From Pseudomonadota bacterium (lineage in GTDB: Bacteria; Pseudomonadota; Alphaproteobacteria; Rhizobiales; Rhizobiaceae): a stretch of DNA of 64,000 bases. Under the pieces are notes generated by a model that ran no database searches, was not told the origin of the DNA, and saw only the letters and a list, made by a program, of their open reading frames with translations. Position numbers and translations under genes: made by a program. Below, one piece after another: positions 55,076-63,434 of the stretch; positions within the stretch are counted from its first letter, which is position 1; each line of letters starts with the position of its first letter. The DNA lies in the NCBI GenBank assembly GCA_020161665.1, contig JAIUPA010000003.1:1-64000 (forward strand), given 5' to 3'.

Positions 55076-56038
55076 TTGAGTATCGGATTGCTGGCACTGC
55101 TCGATGACGTGGCAGGCATTGCGAAAGTGGCTGCCGCTTCGCTGGATGACATTGCCGGACAAGCCGCCAAGGCGGGCGTCAAGGCCGCAGGCGCGGTGAT
55201 CGATGATGCGGCGGTGACGCCGCGTTATGTCGATGGCTTTGCCGCCGAACGTGAAATTCCCATCGTCTGGAAGATCGCCAAGGGATCGCTGCGCAACAAG
55301 CTCCTGATCCTGCTGCCGATTGCACTCGCCCTTTCCACGCTTCTGCCGGTGATCATCACCCCGCTTTTGATGATCGGCGGTGCCTATCTTTGCTATGAGG
55401 GCGCGGAAAAGGTGTTTGGCGCGCTGTTCCCGCATCAGGCCCACGCCCATGAGGAATCCGTCGGCTCGATTGACCCGACCGCCGCCTCGCTCGAAGACCA
55501 GAAGGTGGCCGGTGCCATCAAGACGGACTTCATCCTCTCCGCCGAAATCATGACCATTGCTCTGGCCGCCATTCCCGAAGGCGGCTTCTGGATGGAGGCC
55601 GTGGTGCTGGCGCTGGTGGCCGTTGGCATTACCATCGCCGTCTATGGCGGTGTCGCGCTGATCGTGAAGATGGATGACGCCGGGCTTTATCTCGCCCGCA
55701 AGGGCATTGGTGGCGCAACGCGCGCCTTCGGCCGCTTCCTGGTCAAGGCCATGCCGGTGTTCATGAGCGTTCTGGGCGTGGTCGGCACGGCTGCCATGAT
55801 CTGGGTTGGCGGCGGCATTGTCCTGCACGGACTGGCCGAATTCGGCCTCGGTGGCCCCGCCCACATGCTGGAGCTGTGGACCGAAGAAGCCGCCCATGCC
55901 CTTCCGGCCATCGGCAGCTTCATCGATTGGGCGGTCAACGCCTTCGGCTCCGGCATTGCCGGTCTCGCCATCGGCTTTGTCATGATCCCGCTGGCCGGTT
56001 ACGTCATCAGCCCGCTGTTGAAGGCATTCAAGAAATAG
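55076..56038 (+). CDS. DUF808 (YedI-like) membrane protein
   Basis: A 320-residue inner-membrane protein. The N-terminal LLALLDDVAGIAKVAAASLD with the DD(I)A repeat, AGAVIDDAAVTPRYVDGFAA and AIKTDFILSAEIMTIALAAI are DUF808 hallmarks. About six hydrophobic segments follow. The function is unknown. The start is a TTG at 55076, decided by AGGAGA eight bases ahead. Probably co-transcribed with pgi. Confidence 0.85.
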   Translation: MSIGLLALLDDVAGIAKVAAASLDDIAGQAAKAGVKAAGAVIDDAAVTPRYVDGFAAEREIPIVWKIAKGSLRNKLLILLPIALALSTLLPVIITPLLMIGGAYLCYEGAEKVFGALFPHQAHAHEESVGSIDPTAASLEDQKVAGAIKTDFILSAEIMTIALAAIPEGGFWMEAVVLALVAVGITIAVYGGVALIVKMDDAGLYLARKGIGGATRAFGRFLVKAMPVFMSVLGVVGTAAMIWVGGGIVLHGLAEFGLGGPAHMLELWTEEAAHALPAIGSFIDWAVNAFGSGIAGLAIGFVMIPLAGYVISPLLKAFKK

Positions 56039-56039
56039 C

Positions 56040-56672
56040 TCACGCGCGGGCGTGGTTTTCCTGAATGACGATAACCTTCGTGCCCGGCTTTACGCGCTCA
56101 TAAAGATCCATCACATCGTGGTTCATCATGCGGATGCAGCCGCTCGACATGGCCTGACCGATGGACCACGGCTGATTGGTGCCGTGAATGCGGAACATCG
56201 TGTCATTGCCGCCGCGATAGAGATACATGGCGCGCGCGCCCAGCGGATTGGTCGGGCCGCCCGGCATGCCGCCCGCATAGCGGCGGTTCTTGTGCGGATC
56301 GCGGCGGATCATGTTGGGCGTCGGCGTCCAGGTCGGCCATTCCGCCTTGCGGCCCACATAGGCCGAACCGGCAAGCGCCAGCCCTGCCCGACCCACACCC
56401 ACGCCGTAGCGCATGGCGCGGCCATTGCCGAGCACGTAGTAAAGGCGGCGCGCAGGCGTATCGACAACAATCGTACCGGCCGGATGCGTGGTCTCATAAG
56501 CCACTTCCGTGCGGCGAAGTTCCGGCTTGATCTTGTCGATGGAGACCGCCTTCATCGGGTGCGGCTCGTTGGGCCGGTCGCCGTAAAGGGCCTGATGGTC
56601 CGTACCGGAGGTGGCACAGCCGGCCATAAGAAGCGGAAGGCCCAAGAAAAGGCCGCGCGTGAAAAGTGACAT
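56040..56672 (-). CDS. L,D-transpeptidase (YkuD domain) lipoprotein
   Basis: A 210-residue lipoprotein: lipobox LMAGC, Cys19. The YkuD catalytic core has His163 in RIHGTNQPWSIGQAM and Cys179 in SSGCIRMMNHDVMDLYERV. It can form 3-3 peptidoglycan cross-links or attach outer-membrane components to peptidoglycan. Polar-growing Rhizobiales depend heavily on this enzyme class. A perfect CtrA box lies 51 bases upstream of its start. Confidence 0.92.
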   Translation of the reverse strand: MSLFTRGLFLGLPLLMAGCATSGTDHQALYGDRPNEPHPMKAVSIDKIKPELRRTEVAYETTHPAGTIVVDTPARRLYYVLGNGRAMRYGVGVGRAGLALAGSAYVGRKAEWPTWTPTPNMIRRDPHKNRRYAGGMPGGPTNPLGARAMYLYRGGNDTMFRIHGTNQPWSIGQAMSSGCIRMMNHDVMDLYERVKPGTKVIVIQENHARA

Positions 56673-56722
56673 GAGTGAAATCCCCGAAACCGTAATCCTG
56701 CCGCAAAGATTAACGACTATGG

Positions 56723-56737
56723 TTAATCTGCGGTTAA
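56723..56737. promoter_or_regulatory. Perfect CtrA box upstream of the L,D-transpeptidase gene
   Basis: TTAATCTGCGGTTAA is an exact TTAA-N7-TTAA. A further TTAA at 56710-56713 is nearby. It lies in the 84-base gap between the DedA gene and the transpeptidase gene, 51 bases before the latter's ATG. Confidence 0.7.
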
Positions 56738-56756
56738 GAGCACGATCACGGCGACG

Positions 56757-57341
56757 TTATTGCCCCGAACGGGCGAGAGAATAGAGCCAGTAACCAAGGC
56801 CCAGCGCCACCATACCCGCCGCCGCGAAGCCAAGGAAGTTCACCGCCATATCAGACGCGGCGGTAATATTTCCGGCAAAGGCATAGCCAAGCCCGACATA
56901 AAGCCCGACCCAAACCGCCTCGCCCGCAATCCCCCAGAAGGTGAAATGCGCCCAGGGCTGGGGCGCGGCCCCGGCGGCGAGATTGACGTATGGCCCCAGC
57001 GCCGAGGCAAACCAGCGCGACAGAAATACCGCCCCGCCTCCTTTTCGGGCGAGAAAGTCACGCGCCTTTGAAATGACTTTTGAACGCCGGGAGACGTGCG
57101 AGAGCAGCGCCTCGCCGCCATAACGCCCGGCAAAATAGCCGGTTTGATCGCCAATCACCGCCCCGCCCAGCGCGCCAACCACCGCCTCGGCAAGGCTCAA
57201 ATCTCCCGATGCCACGAAACCTCCCGCCGTCAGCATGAACACCGAGGCCGGAATCGGTAGCGCCAGACAGGACAGAAACGTCGCCCCGGCCAGAAGCCAG
57301 ACGCCATAAACGGGAACAAGACCGATCAGCAAGTCGATCAC
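56757..57341 (-). CDS. DedA-family membrane protein
   Basis: A 194-residue inner-membrane protein with the DedA/SNARE-associated pattern: LALPIPASVFMLTAGGFVAS, GALGGAVIGDQTGYFAGRYG and FLSRWFASALGPYVNLAAGA. Members are lipid scramblase or carrier-recycling proteins needed for envelope homeostasis. The start overlaps the previous stop as ATGA. Confidence 0.9.
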   Translation of the reverse strand: MIDLLIGLVPVYGVWLLAGATFLSCLALPIPASVFMLTAGGFVASGDLSLAEAVVGALGGAVIGDQTGYFAGRYGGEALLSHVSRRSKVISKARDFLARKGGGAVFLSRWFASALGPYVNLAAGAAPQPWAHFTFWGIAGEAVWVGLYVGLGYAFAGNITAASDMAVNFLGFAAAGMVALGLGYWLYSLARSGQ

Positions 57342-57703
57342 GGCTTCTCCGTCTGTTCAGAAGCCGCCTTCAGCGCCTCAACCGCCTTTTCGATTTCGGC
57401 AATGACGGTTTCGACCGGCACACCCCGTTCAGCGGCCAGCGTCTCAATCGTGCGCCGCTTGCCATCCTTCAAGGGCGGCAGACCCGCCGTGCGCGCCAGT
57501 TCCTTGGGATCGACGCCCCAGCTTCGCGCCACGTAGCCGGGTGTCATCCAGGCGCTGACGGGTTCATAGGCATGGGCCTGCCAGTAGATCACCTGAAAGA
57601 CGAAACGCCCGGCAAAGAACAGCGCCAGAAGGGCCGAGAGCGCAAAGGCACCGCCCAGCAGCGGATGACGGCGAAACACACCGAAAAGCGCACCCTTTGC
57701 CAT
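57338..57703 (-). CDS. Small membrane protein co-transcribed with DedA
   Basis: A 121-residue protein with one membrane segment near residues 15-40 (GGAFALSALLALFFAGRFVF) and a soluble C-terminal part whose RSWGVDPKELARTAGLPPLK and ETLAAERGVPVETVIAEIEK resemble helix-turn-helix units. ATG 57703 is decided by GGAGGTG six bases ahead. It overlaps the DedA gene by 4 bases. The function is unknown. Confidence 0.78.
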   Translation of the reverse strand: MAKGALFGVFRRHPLLGGAFALSALLALFFAGRFVFQVIYWQAHAYEPVSAWMTPGYVARSWGVDPKELARTAGLPPLKDGKRRTIETLAAERGVPVETVIAEIEKAVEALKAASEQTEKP

Positions 57704-57786
57704 CAACACCTCCACGCATCACCAAGGCTCAAGTGGTAACGCCACAGGCCGCCGAGTCAACGCCTGCGGTGCCGGAGAGCGAAAAC

Positions 57787-57816
57787 AAAAAGGCCGGACA
57801 CGAGGTCCGGCCTTTT
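57787..57816. terminator. Terminator of cspA
   Basis: AAAAGGCCGGAC and GTCCGGCCTTTT form a perfect stem with a 5-base loop, 54 bases after the cspA stop. A-rich and T-rich sides make it bidirectional. Confidence 0.85.
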
Positions 57817-57869
57817 CAGGTCTTTCAAAGGGAGCAGGCCGGGAAACGGCTCGCTCGCACCTTCAAATA

Positions 57870-58079
57870 TTAGGCAGCCTTCAGGTTGCCGGCCGAGCTC
57901 TTGCCCGAACGACGATCCGTGAGGATTTCGTAGGAGACCTTCTGACCTTCGGTCAGAGCGCCCATGCCCGAACGCTCAACAGCAGAGATGTGGACGAAAA
58001 CGTCCGCGCCGCCGTTGTCAGGCTGAATGAAACCAAAACCCTTGGTGGTGTTGAACCACTTGACCGTACCAGTGTTCAT
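57870..58079 (-). CDS. cspA: Cold-shock protein
   Basis: A 69-residue single OB-fold protein with RNP1 KGFGFI and RNP2 DVFVHI nucleic-acid binding motifs, starting [17 protein letters not shown]. It acts as an RNA chaperone. ATG 58079 follows AAAGGAAA. The upstream non-coding region of over 300 bases is consistent with the long leaders of csp genes, but I see no specific thermosensor fold that I can defend. Confidence 0.95.
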   Translation of the reverse strand: MNTGTVKWFNTTKGFGFIQPDNGGADVFVHISAVERSGMGALTEGQKVSYEILTDRRSGKSSAGNLKAA

Positions 58080-58478
58080 AACGATTTCCTTTCGTAGCAA
58101 TCGTTGTTGTGCCCGCGATACCTTGCGGGCGTCAGGTCGATGTTTTGAGAGGAAATCAGAAGTAGAGCGTAGAAGCCCGAAAGCGATATCGCAAGCAAAG
58201 TTCGATGGCGGGGGGTTATAGCGGATTTACGGGAAACCGCAAGAGCATTGAACGCGCGAGTTCCGCAAGACTTCGGCAAACCCCTGAAAAGACCTTGGCG
58301 AAACTGTCGATTCTGCCTCGTTCGACACGAGAAGTTGATGACGACCTCCCGGTCGGCACTATTTTTCCCGATCCCGGCGGCGAACGGCTAACAGCGACAG
58401 GATTGACATATGCAATCTTACGAATTACGACTGACGAAATTCAAAATTCGTCAGTCGTAATTCGCGAGGCTTGAAAGC
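58080..58478. other. Intergenic region between cspA and the TetR gene
   Basis: About 400 bases between divergent genes. It holds the cspA leader and promoter on the minus strand and the TetR operator at 58421-58464 on the right. TTGACA at 58413-58418 is a possible -35 element for the TetR gene that overlaps the operator's left edge. No gene is called in it. Confidence 0.5.
58421..58464. promoter_or_regulatory. TetR operator: 18-bp perfect inverted repeat
   Basis: CGAATTACGACTGACGAA and its exact reverse complement flank an 8-base spacer, ending 14 bases before the TetR ATG. Each arm holds GACTGAC-like half-sites. Its place over the promoter of the TetR-efflux genes marks it as an autoregulatory operator. 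Confidence 0.85.
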
Positions 58479-59087
58479 ATGACACCGCCAGCCGAAACAG
58501 ACGCCGAGTCGACGCGACAGGACAATATCGCGCGCATCCTCGACGCGGCCGATCGCGCCTTCAGGCACTATGGCTACGGCAAGACGACCGTGGCCGACAT
58601 TGCCCACGACCTCGGCATGTCGACCGCCAACATCTACCGCTTCTTTGCCTCGAAAGTGGAAATCCATCAGGCGGTGTGCGCCCGGATGCTGACGGAAAGC
58701 TACAGGCTGGCCTTTGAAAATCGCCATCTGCCGCTCACCGCCAGCGAGCGTTTGCGGCGGCACGTTGAGAGCCAGTATCTCCAGACGGTCGAAACCATGC
58801 TCGATGAAACCAAGGTCCACGAAATGATCATCGTGGCCATTGAGCGCGACTGGGCCGTGATCGAGGAACATCTCGACAGGATTCATGACCTGATTGCCGA
58901 AATCATTCAGGACGGCATCGATGCCGGCGAATTTGCCAAACAGGATGCCGCCATTGCTGCGCGCTGCTTCAGCGCGTCCATGGTCACGCTCTGCCATCCG
59001 CAGCTCGTGGCCCAATGCCGTGAAAAGACGAACCGCGCCACGGTCGACGAACTGGTCGATTTCGCGATCCGTGCGCTGAAGAAATGA
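58479..59087 (+). CDS. TetR-family regulator of the RND efflux genes
   Basis: A 202-residue repressor. The helix-turn-helix is TTVADIAHDLGMSTANIYRF within residues about 18-65, and the C-terminal region resembles TetR_C7-type ligand domains. It is followed 61 bases later by the efflux periplasmic adaptor and pump genes on the same strand and preceded by a large inverted repeat, so it probably represses all three. The inducer is unknown. Confidence 0.92.
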   Translation: MTPPAETDAESTRQDNIARILDAADRAFRHYGYGKTTVADIAHDLGMSTANIYRFFASKVEIHQAVCARMLTESYRLAFENRHLPLTASERLRRHVESQYLQTVETMLDETKVHEMIIVAIERDWAVIEEHLDRIHDLIAEIIQDGIDAGEFAKQDAAIAARCFSASMVTLCHPQLVAQCREKTNRATVDELVDFAIRALKK

Positions 59088-59148
59088 AAACCAGCCGGAC
59101 GCCCAGCGCTCCGGTCTCCCGCCGATCCGTTTTGCCAAAGGTGCGAAC

Positions 59149-60297
59149 ATGATTTCGCTAGACAAGAACCCGCTGTCGTTTTTTGCCCGCCTGGCGCTTT
59201 TCGGCGCCCTTTCCCTGGGGCTTTCCTTGGGCCTTGCATCCTGCAGTGAGGAAAAGAAGGAGGAGACGAAGGAAGTCGTCCGCCCCGTCAAGATCTTCGA
59301 GGTTTCCAATGCCCATGGCGGCCAGAAGCTCATCTATTCCGGTGCGGTCAAGGCGCGGGTTGAAACGGGCCTCGGCTTCCGTGTCCCCGGCAAGATCGTG
59401 GCACGCGGCGTCAATGTCGGTGATCGTGTCAAGGCCGGCGACATTCTCGCCCGCATCGACCCGACCGACTACCTGTTGAGCGCCCGCACCGCCGAGGCGA
59501 ACCTTGCCGCGGCGGAAAAAGGCGTTGCGACAGCCGATCTCGCCAACAAGCGTGCCCAGCAGCTTTACGAAAAGAACGCGACGGCCAAGTCACAGTCCGA
59601 ACAGGCTGCCCTCAACTATGAACAGGCCGTCTCGAGCCGCGATGCAGCGGCTTCGGCCCTTGAACAGGCCCTCAATCAGGTGACCTACACCGAGTTGAAG
59701 TCCGACCGCGATGGCATTGTCACGGCTGTCAGCGCCGATACCGGCGCGGTGGTGGCGGCGGGCGCGCCGGTCGCGACCGTGGCCCTCGACAGCGAGAAGG
59801 AAATCCAGATCGCTGTGCCCGAAAATGACATCGCCCAGTTTTCGACCGGCAAGACCGTCAAGGCCAGCTTCTGGTCGGATACGGCACTTGAGCTTGAAGG
59901 CCGGGTGCGCGAAGTCTCCGGCAGCGCCGACCCCCAGTCGCGCACCTTCGCCGTCCGGGTCAGTCTTCCCGCAAACGACAATATCCGCCTTGGCATGACC
60001 GCCACCGTCGAAACCATCCCGACTAATGCCTCCGGCGCGCTGAGTGTGCCACTGGCGGCCCTTGCCGAACAGGAGGGACGCAAAATCGTCTGGACCGTCG
60101 ATCCGCAGACCTCGACCGTTCATGCGCGGGAAATCACGGTCAGCGATTTCACGACCGATGGCGTCAACATCGCAAAGGGTCTGGCCAACGGCGACCTCGT
60201 CGTGGTCGCCGGGACGCAATTCATGACCGAGAACCTGAAGGTGAAGCTGCCGCAGAATGCGACTGCCGAAACCGGCTCCACCCAGGCTGTGCGCTGA
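59149..60297 (+). CDS. RND efflux periplasmic adaptor (membrane-fusion lipoprotein)
   Basis: A 382-residue HlyD/AcrA-type adaptor. Lipobox LGLASC with Cys32 anchors it. The lipoyl half-motif GFRVPGKIVARGVNVGDRVK, an alpha-hairpin (about 105-180, AEKGVATADLANKRAQQLYE), the second lipoyl part (LKSDRDGIVTAVSADTGAVV), and a beta-barrel follow. It bridges the RND pump with an outer-membrane channel, which is not encoded here. Confidence 0.92.
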   Translation: MISLDKNPLSFFARLALFGALSLGLSLGLASCSEEKKEETKEVVRPVKIFEVSNAHGGQKLIYSGAVKARVETGLGFRVPGKIVARGVNVGDRVKAGDILARIDPTDYLLSARTAEANLAAAEKGVATADLANKRAQQLYEKNATAKSQSEQAALNYEQAVSSRDAAASALEQALNQVTYTELKSDRDGIVTAVSADTGAVVAAGAPVATVALDSEKEIQIAVPENDIAQFSTGKTVKASFWSDTALELEGRVREVSGSADPQSRTFAVRVSLPANDNIRLGMTATVETIPTNASGALSVPLAALAEQEGRKIVWTVDPQTSTVHAREITVSDFTTDGVNIAKGLANGDLVVVAGTQFMTENLKVKLPQNATAETGSTQAVR

Positions 60298-60323
60298 ACA
60301 GACGCGACGGAAGGAACACAAAG

Positions 60324-63300
60324 ATGGCCAACCCGAGCGCCGAGAAGGCACCCTTTAACCTGTCCCGCTGGGCCATCGGTCATCCGAGCATCGCCCGCTT
60401 CCTGTTCGCGCTCATCCTCATCACCGGCGCGCTCGGTCTGATGCGCATGGGCCAGAAGGAAGACCCTGATTTCACCTTCCGCGTCATGGTGGTGCAGGCC
60501 GTATGGCCGGGCGCATCCATTCAGGAAATGGAAGATCAGGTCGTCAACAAGATCGAGCGCAAGCTGCAGGAAACACCGCATCTCGACTGGGTGAAATCCT
60601 ATACCCGCGCGGGCAGCGCCATCATCACCCTGCAGGTCAAGGGCGACACCAATTCGGCACAGGTTGCCGACGCCTTCTATCAGGTGCGCAAGAAGGTGGG
60701 CGATATTTCTGACGACCTGCCGGAGGGGCTGCTCGGCCCCTATTTCAACGACGAGTTTGGCGATACGTTCATCACGCTGCACTCCATCAGCGGTGAGGGT
60801 TTCACCTACCCGGAGCTGAAGAAATTCGCGATTCAGGCGCGCGATTTGCTTTTGACGACGCCGGGCGTCGAGAAGGCTGTGATCATCGGCGACCAGCCTG
60901 AGAAGATCTATATCGACGTATCCTCAAAGGTGCTGGCCGAGCGTCAACTGACGCTGGTCGACATCCAGAACGCCATCAAGGGTCAGAACAATGTTGACCC
61001 CGCCGGGTCGGTCGACACCGGCCTGCGCTCGGTGCGCATTTCCGTGGAAGGCGACCTGAAGCGCGCTGCCGACATTCGCGAACTGCGCCTGCGTGCCGGT
61101 GGCCAGATCACCCGGCTGGGCGATATCGCCACCGTCACCACCGGCCTGGAAGACCCCTACCAGCGCAAGTTCCGCTTTAATGGCGCTGACAGTGTTCAGG
61201 TTGGCGTGGTGATGGCGCGCGGCTACAAGGTGACGGATGTCGGCAAGGCCGTTGAGGCAACCTACCAGCATTTCGAAAGCGCCCTGCCCTATGGCGTCGC
61301 GGTTCAGCAGATCTCGAACCAGCCGGAAGTCGTGACCGAAGCCGTTGGCGAGTTCATGAAAGCGCTGATGGAGGCGCTGGCCATCGTGCTTGTGGTTTCG
61401 TTCCTGTCCATCGGCTGGCGGTCCGGTCTGGTGATCGCCATTGCCATTCCGCTGGTGCTCGCCGCCACCTTCGCCATCATGTACGAACTGGGCATTGAGC
61501 TACAACGCATCTCGCTGGGCGCGTTGATCATCGCGCTCGGGCTGCTCGTCGATGACGCGATGATCGTGGTCGAGATGATGGAGCGAAAACTGGAGGAAGG
61601 CCTCGTCAAGATCGATGCGGCAAGCTTCGCCTATTCGTCCACCGCCTTCCCCATGCTGACGGGCACGCTGATCACCACGGCAGGCTTCATTCCAGTCGGA
61701 TTTGCCGCCTCCACCGCGGGCGAATATGTGCGCACGCTGTTTTACGTCGTCGGCATCGCGCTGGTCGTTTCATGGTTCGTCGCGGTCTATTTCACGCCGT
61801 GGCTTGGCTACATGATCCTCAAGCAGCGCGGCCATGCAGGCGAACATCAGGACGTGTTTGATACCCGCTTCTATCGCGGCCTCAGGGCAACGGTCGGCTG
61901 GGCGGTGCACCACCGCATCATCATTATCGCCACGACGCTTCTGACCTTCGCCACAAGCCTCTGGGCCTTCCAGTTCATTCCGCAGAACTTCTTCCCGCAA
62001 TCCTCGCGCCCGGAAATTCTGGTTGATCTCTGGCTGCCGGAAGGCACCAGCATCAAGGAAGTGGATGCACAGGCCAAGGCACTGGAAACCCGCATCATCG
62101 ATGATCCGGACAAGCGCTTCGTCGCCACCTATATCGGCGAAGGCGCGCCGCGCTTCTTCCTGCCGCTCGATCAGCAGCTGCGCAATCCGAACTTCGCGCA
62201 ATTGCTCGTCATGGCCAATGATGAACCGGCCCGTGAACGCCTGATCACCAAGCTGCGCACAATTCTCGCCGAGGATTTCCCCTCCATTCGCGGCAAGGTC
62301 GATCGCCTCTTCCTCGGTCCGCCGACCGGCTGGCCGGTGCAGATGCGTGTGACCGGCCCGGATCGCGCGGAAGTGCGCCGCATCGCCGACGCGGTAAAGG
62401 CCCGCTTTGCTGCCAATCCCGATCTCGGCGCCATTCACGACGACTGGCTGGAACCCGTACCGGCCATGAAGCTGGTGATCGATCAGGACCGCGCCCGCGC
62501 GCTGGGCGTCACCTCGCAGCGGGTCCGGCAGATGCTGCAGGCCGCCATGAGCGGCGCACCCATCGACAACTTCCGTGATGGCGAGGAGACGGTCTCCATC
62601 GTCGTGCGGGAACCGGACCAGACCCGTTCGCTGCTGTCAGCCGTGAACTCGGTCTACATTCCGACCGACTTCGGCAACTTCGTGCCGGTGTCGCAGATCG
62701 CCAAGGTCGTCCCGACCCTTGAGCCGGGGATTGAATGGCGGCGCGACCGTCTGCCCACCATCACCATTCGCGCCACCTTGCCCGACGCGATCCAGCCGAA
62801 TGACGTGGTCATGAAGATGTTCGCGGATATGAAGGACCTTCGCGACGGCCTGTCCCCGGGCTACAAGATCGAGATTCAGGGCGGGGCGGAAGACGCCGCT
62901 GAAAGTCAGGGTTCGATTGCCGCCAAGGCACCGATCATGCTGGTCATCATCGTCATTCTTCTGATGGCGCAGCTCCAGCATTTCGGAAAGGCAATGCTCG
63001 TTCTGGCAACCGGCCCGCTCGGCATCATCGGTGCGGCGGCCGCCCTGCTCATCAGCGGCGCGCCCTTCGGTTTCGTCGCCATTCTCGGCGTCATCGCGCT
63101 GCTCGGCATCATCATCCGCAACTCGATCATCCTCATCGACCAGATCGATCAGGACATCAAGGCGGGCATGCCACGACAGGAAGCCATCATCGGTGCAGCC
63201 GTCAGGCGTTTCCGCCCGATCATGCTGACGGCGCTGACCGCTGTGCTTGCGCTGATCCCGATCTCGCGCGGCGTCTTCTGGGGGCCGTTGGCCTACGCCA

Positions 63301-63401
63301 TGATGGGCGGCATTCTGGTCGCCACCGTGCTGACGATCCTCGTGCTCCCGGCGGCCTATGCGCTGTTCTTCGGCAAGGAGAAAAGCATCGCGGCGGAATG
63401 A
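60324..63401 (+). CDS. RND efflux pump, HAE1/AcrB-type
   Basis: A 1025-residue inner-membrane proton/drug antiporter with twelve spans in two halves and large periplasmic loops. The proton-relay aspartates are in LGLLVDDAMIVVEMMERKLE, and GYMILKQRG and FGFVAILGVIALLGIIIRNS mark the spans. It is 26 bases downstream of the adaptor. The N-terminal NLSRWAIGHPSIARFLFALI is typical of the group that is often found with TetR regulators in Proteobacteria. The substrates are unknown. Confidence 0.94.
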   Translation: MANPSAEKAPFNLSRWAIGHPSIARFLFALILITGALGLMRMGQKEDPDFTFRVMVVQAVWPGASIQEMEDQVVNKIERKLQETPHLDWVKSYTRAGSAIITLQVKGDTNSAQVADAFYQVRKKVGDISDDLPEGLLGPYFNDEFGDTFITLHSISGEGFTYPELKKFAIQARDLLLTTPGVEKAVIIGDQPEKIYIDVSSKVLAERQLTLVDIQNAIKGQNNVDPAGSVDTGLRSVRISVEGDLKRAADIRELRLRAGGQITRLGDIATVTTGLEDPYQRKFRFNGADSVQVGVVMARGYKVTDVGKAVEATYQHFESALPYGVAVQQISNQPEVVTEAVGEFMKALMEALAIVLVVSFLSIGWRSGLVIAIAIPLVLAATFAIMYELGIELQRISLGALIIALGLLVDDAMIVVEMMERKLEEGLVKIDAASFAYSSTAFPMLTGTLITTAGFIPVGFAASTAGEYVRTLFYVVGIALVVSWFVAVYFTPWLGYMILKQRGHAGEHQDVFDTRFYRGLRATVGWAVHHRIIIIATTLLTFATSLWAFQFIPQNFFPQSSRPEILVDLWLPEGTSIKEVDAQAKALETRIIDDPDKRFVATYIGEGAPRFFLPLDQQLRNPNFAQLLVMANDEPARERLITKLRTILAEDFPSIRGKVDRLFLGPPTGWPVQMRVTGPDRAEVRRIADAVKARFAANPDLGAIHDDWLEPVPAMKLVIDQDRARALGVTSQRVRQMLQAAMSGAPIDNFRDGEETVSIVVREPDQTRSLLSAVNSVYIPTDFGNFVPVSQIAKVVPTLEPGIEWRRDRLPTITIRATLPDAIQPNDVVMKMFADMKDLRDGLSPGYKIEIQGGAEDAAESQGSIAAKAPIMLVIIVILLMAQLQHFGKAMLVLATGPLGIIGAAAALLISGAPFGFVAILGVIALLGIIIRNSIILIDQIDQDIKAGMPRQEAIIGAAVRRFRPIMLTALTAVLALIPISRGVFWGPLAYAMMGGILVATVLTILVLPAAYALFFGKEKSIAAE

Positions 63402-63434
63402 GGAAGCGGCAAGCCTGACGATACAGGCTTGCCG

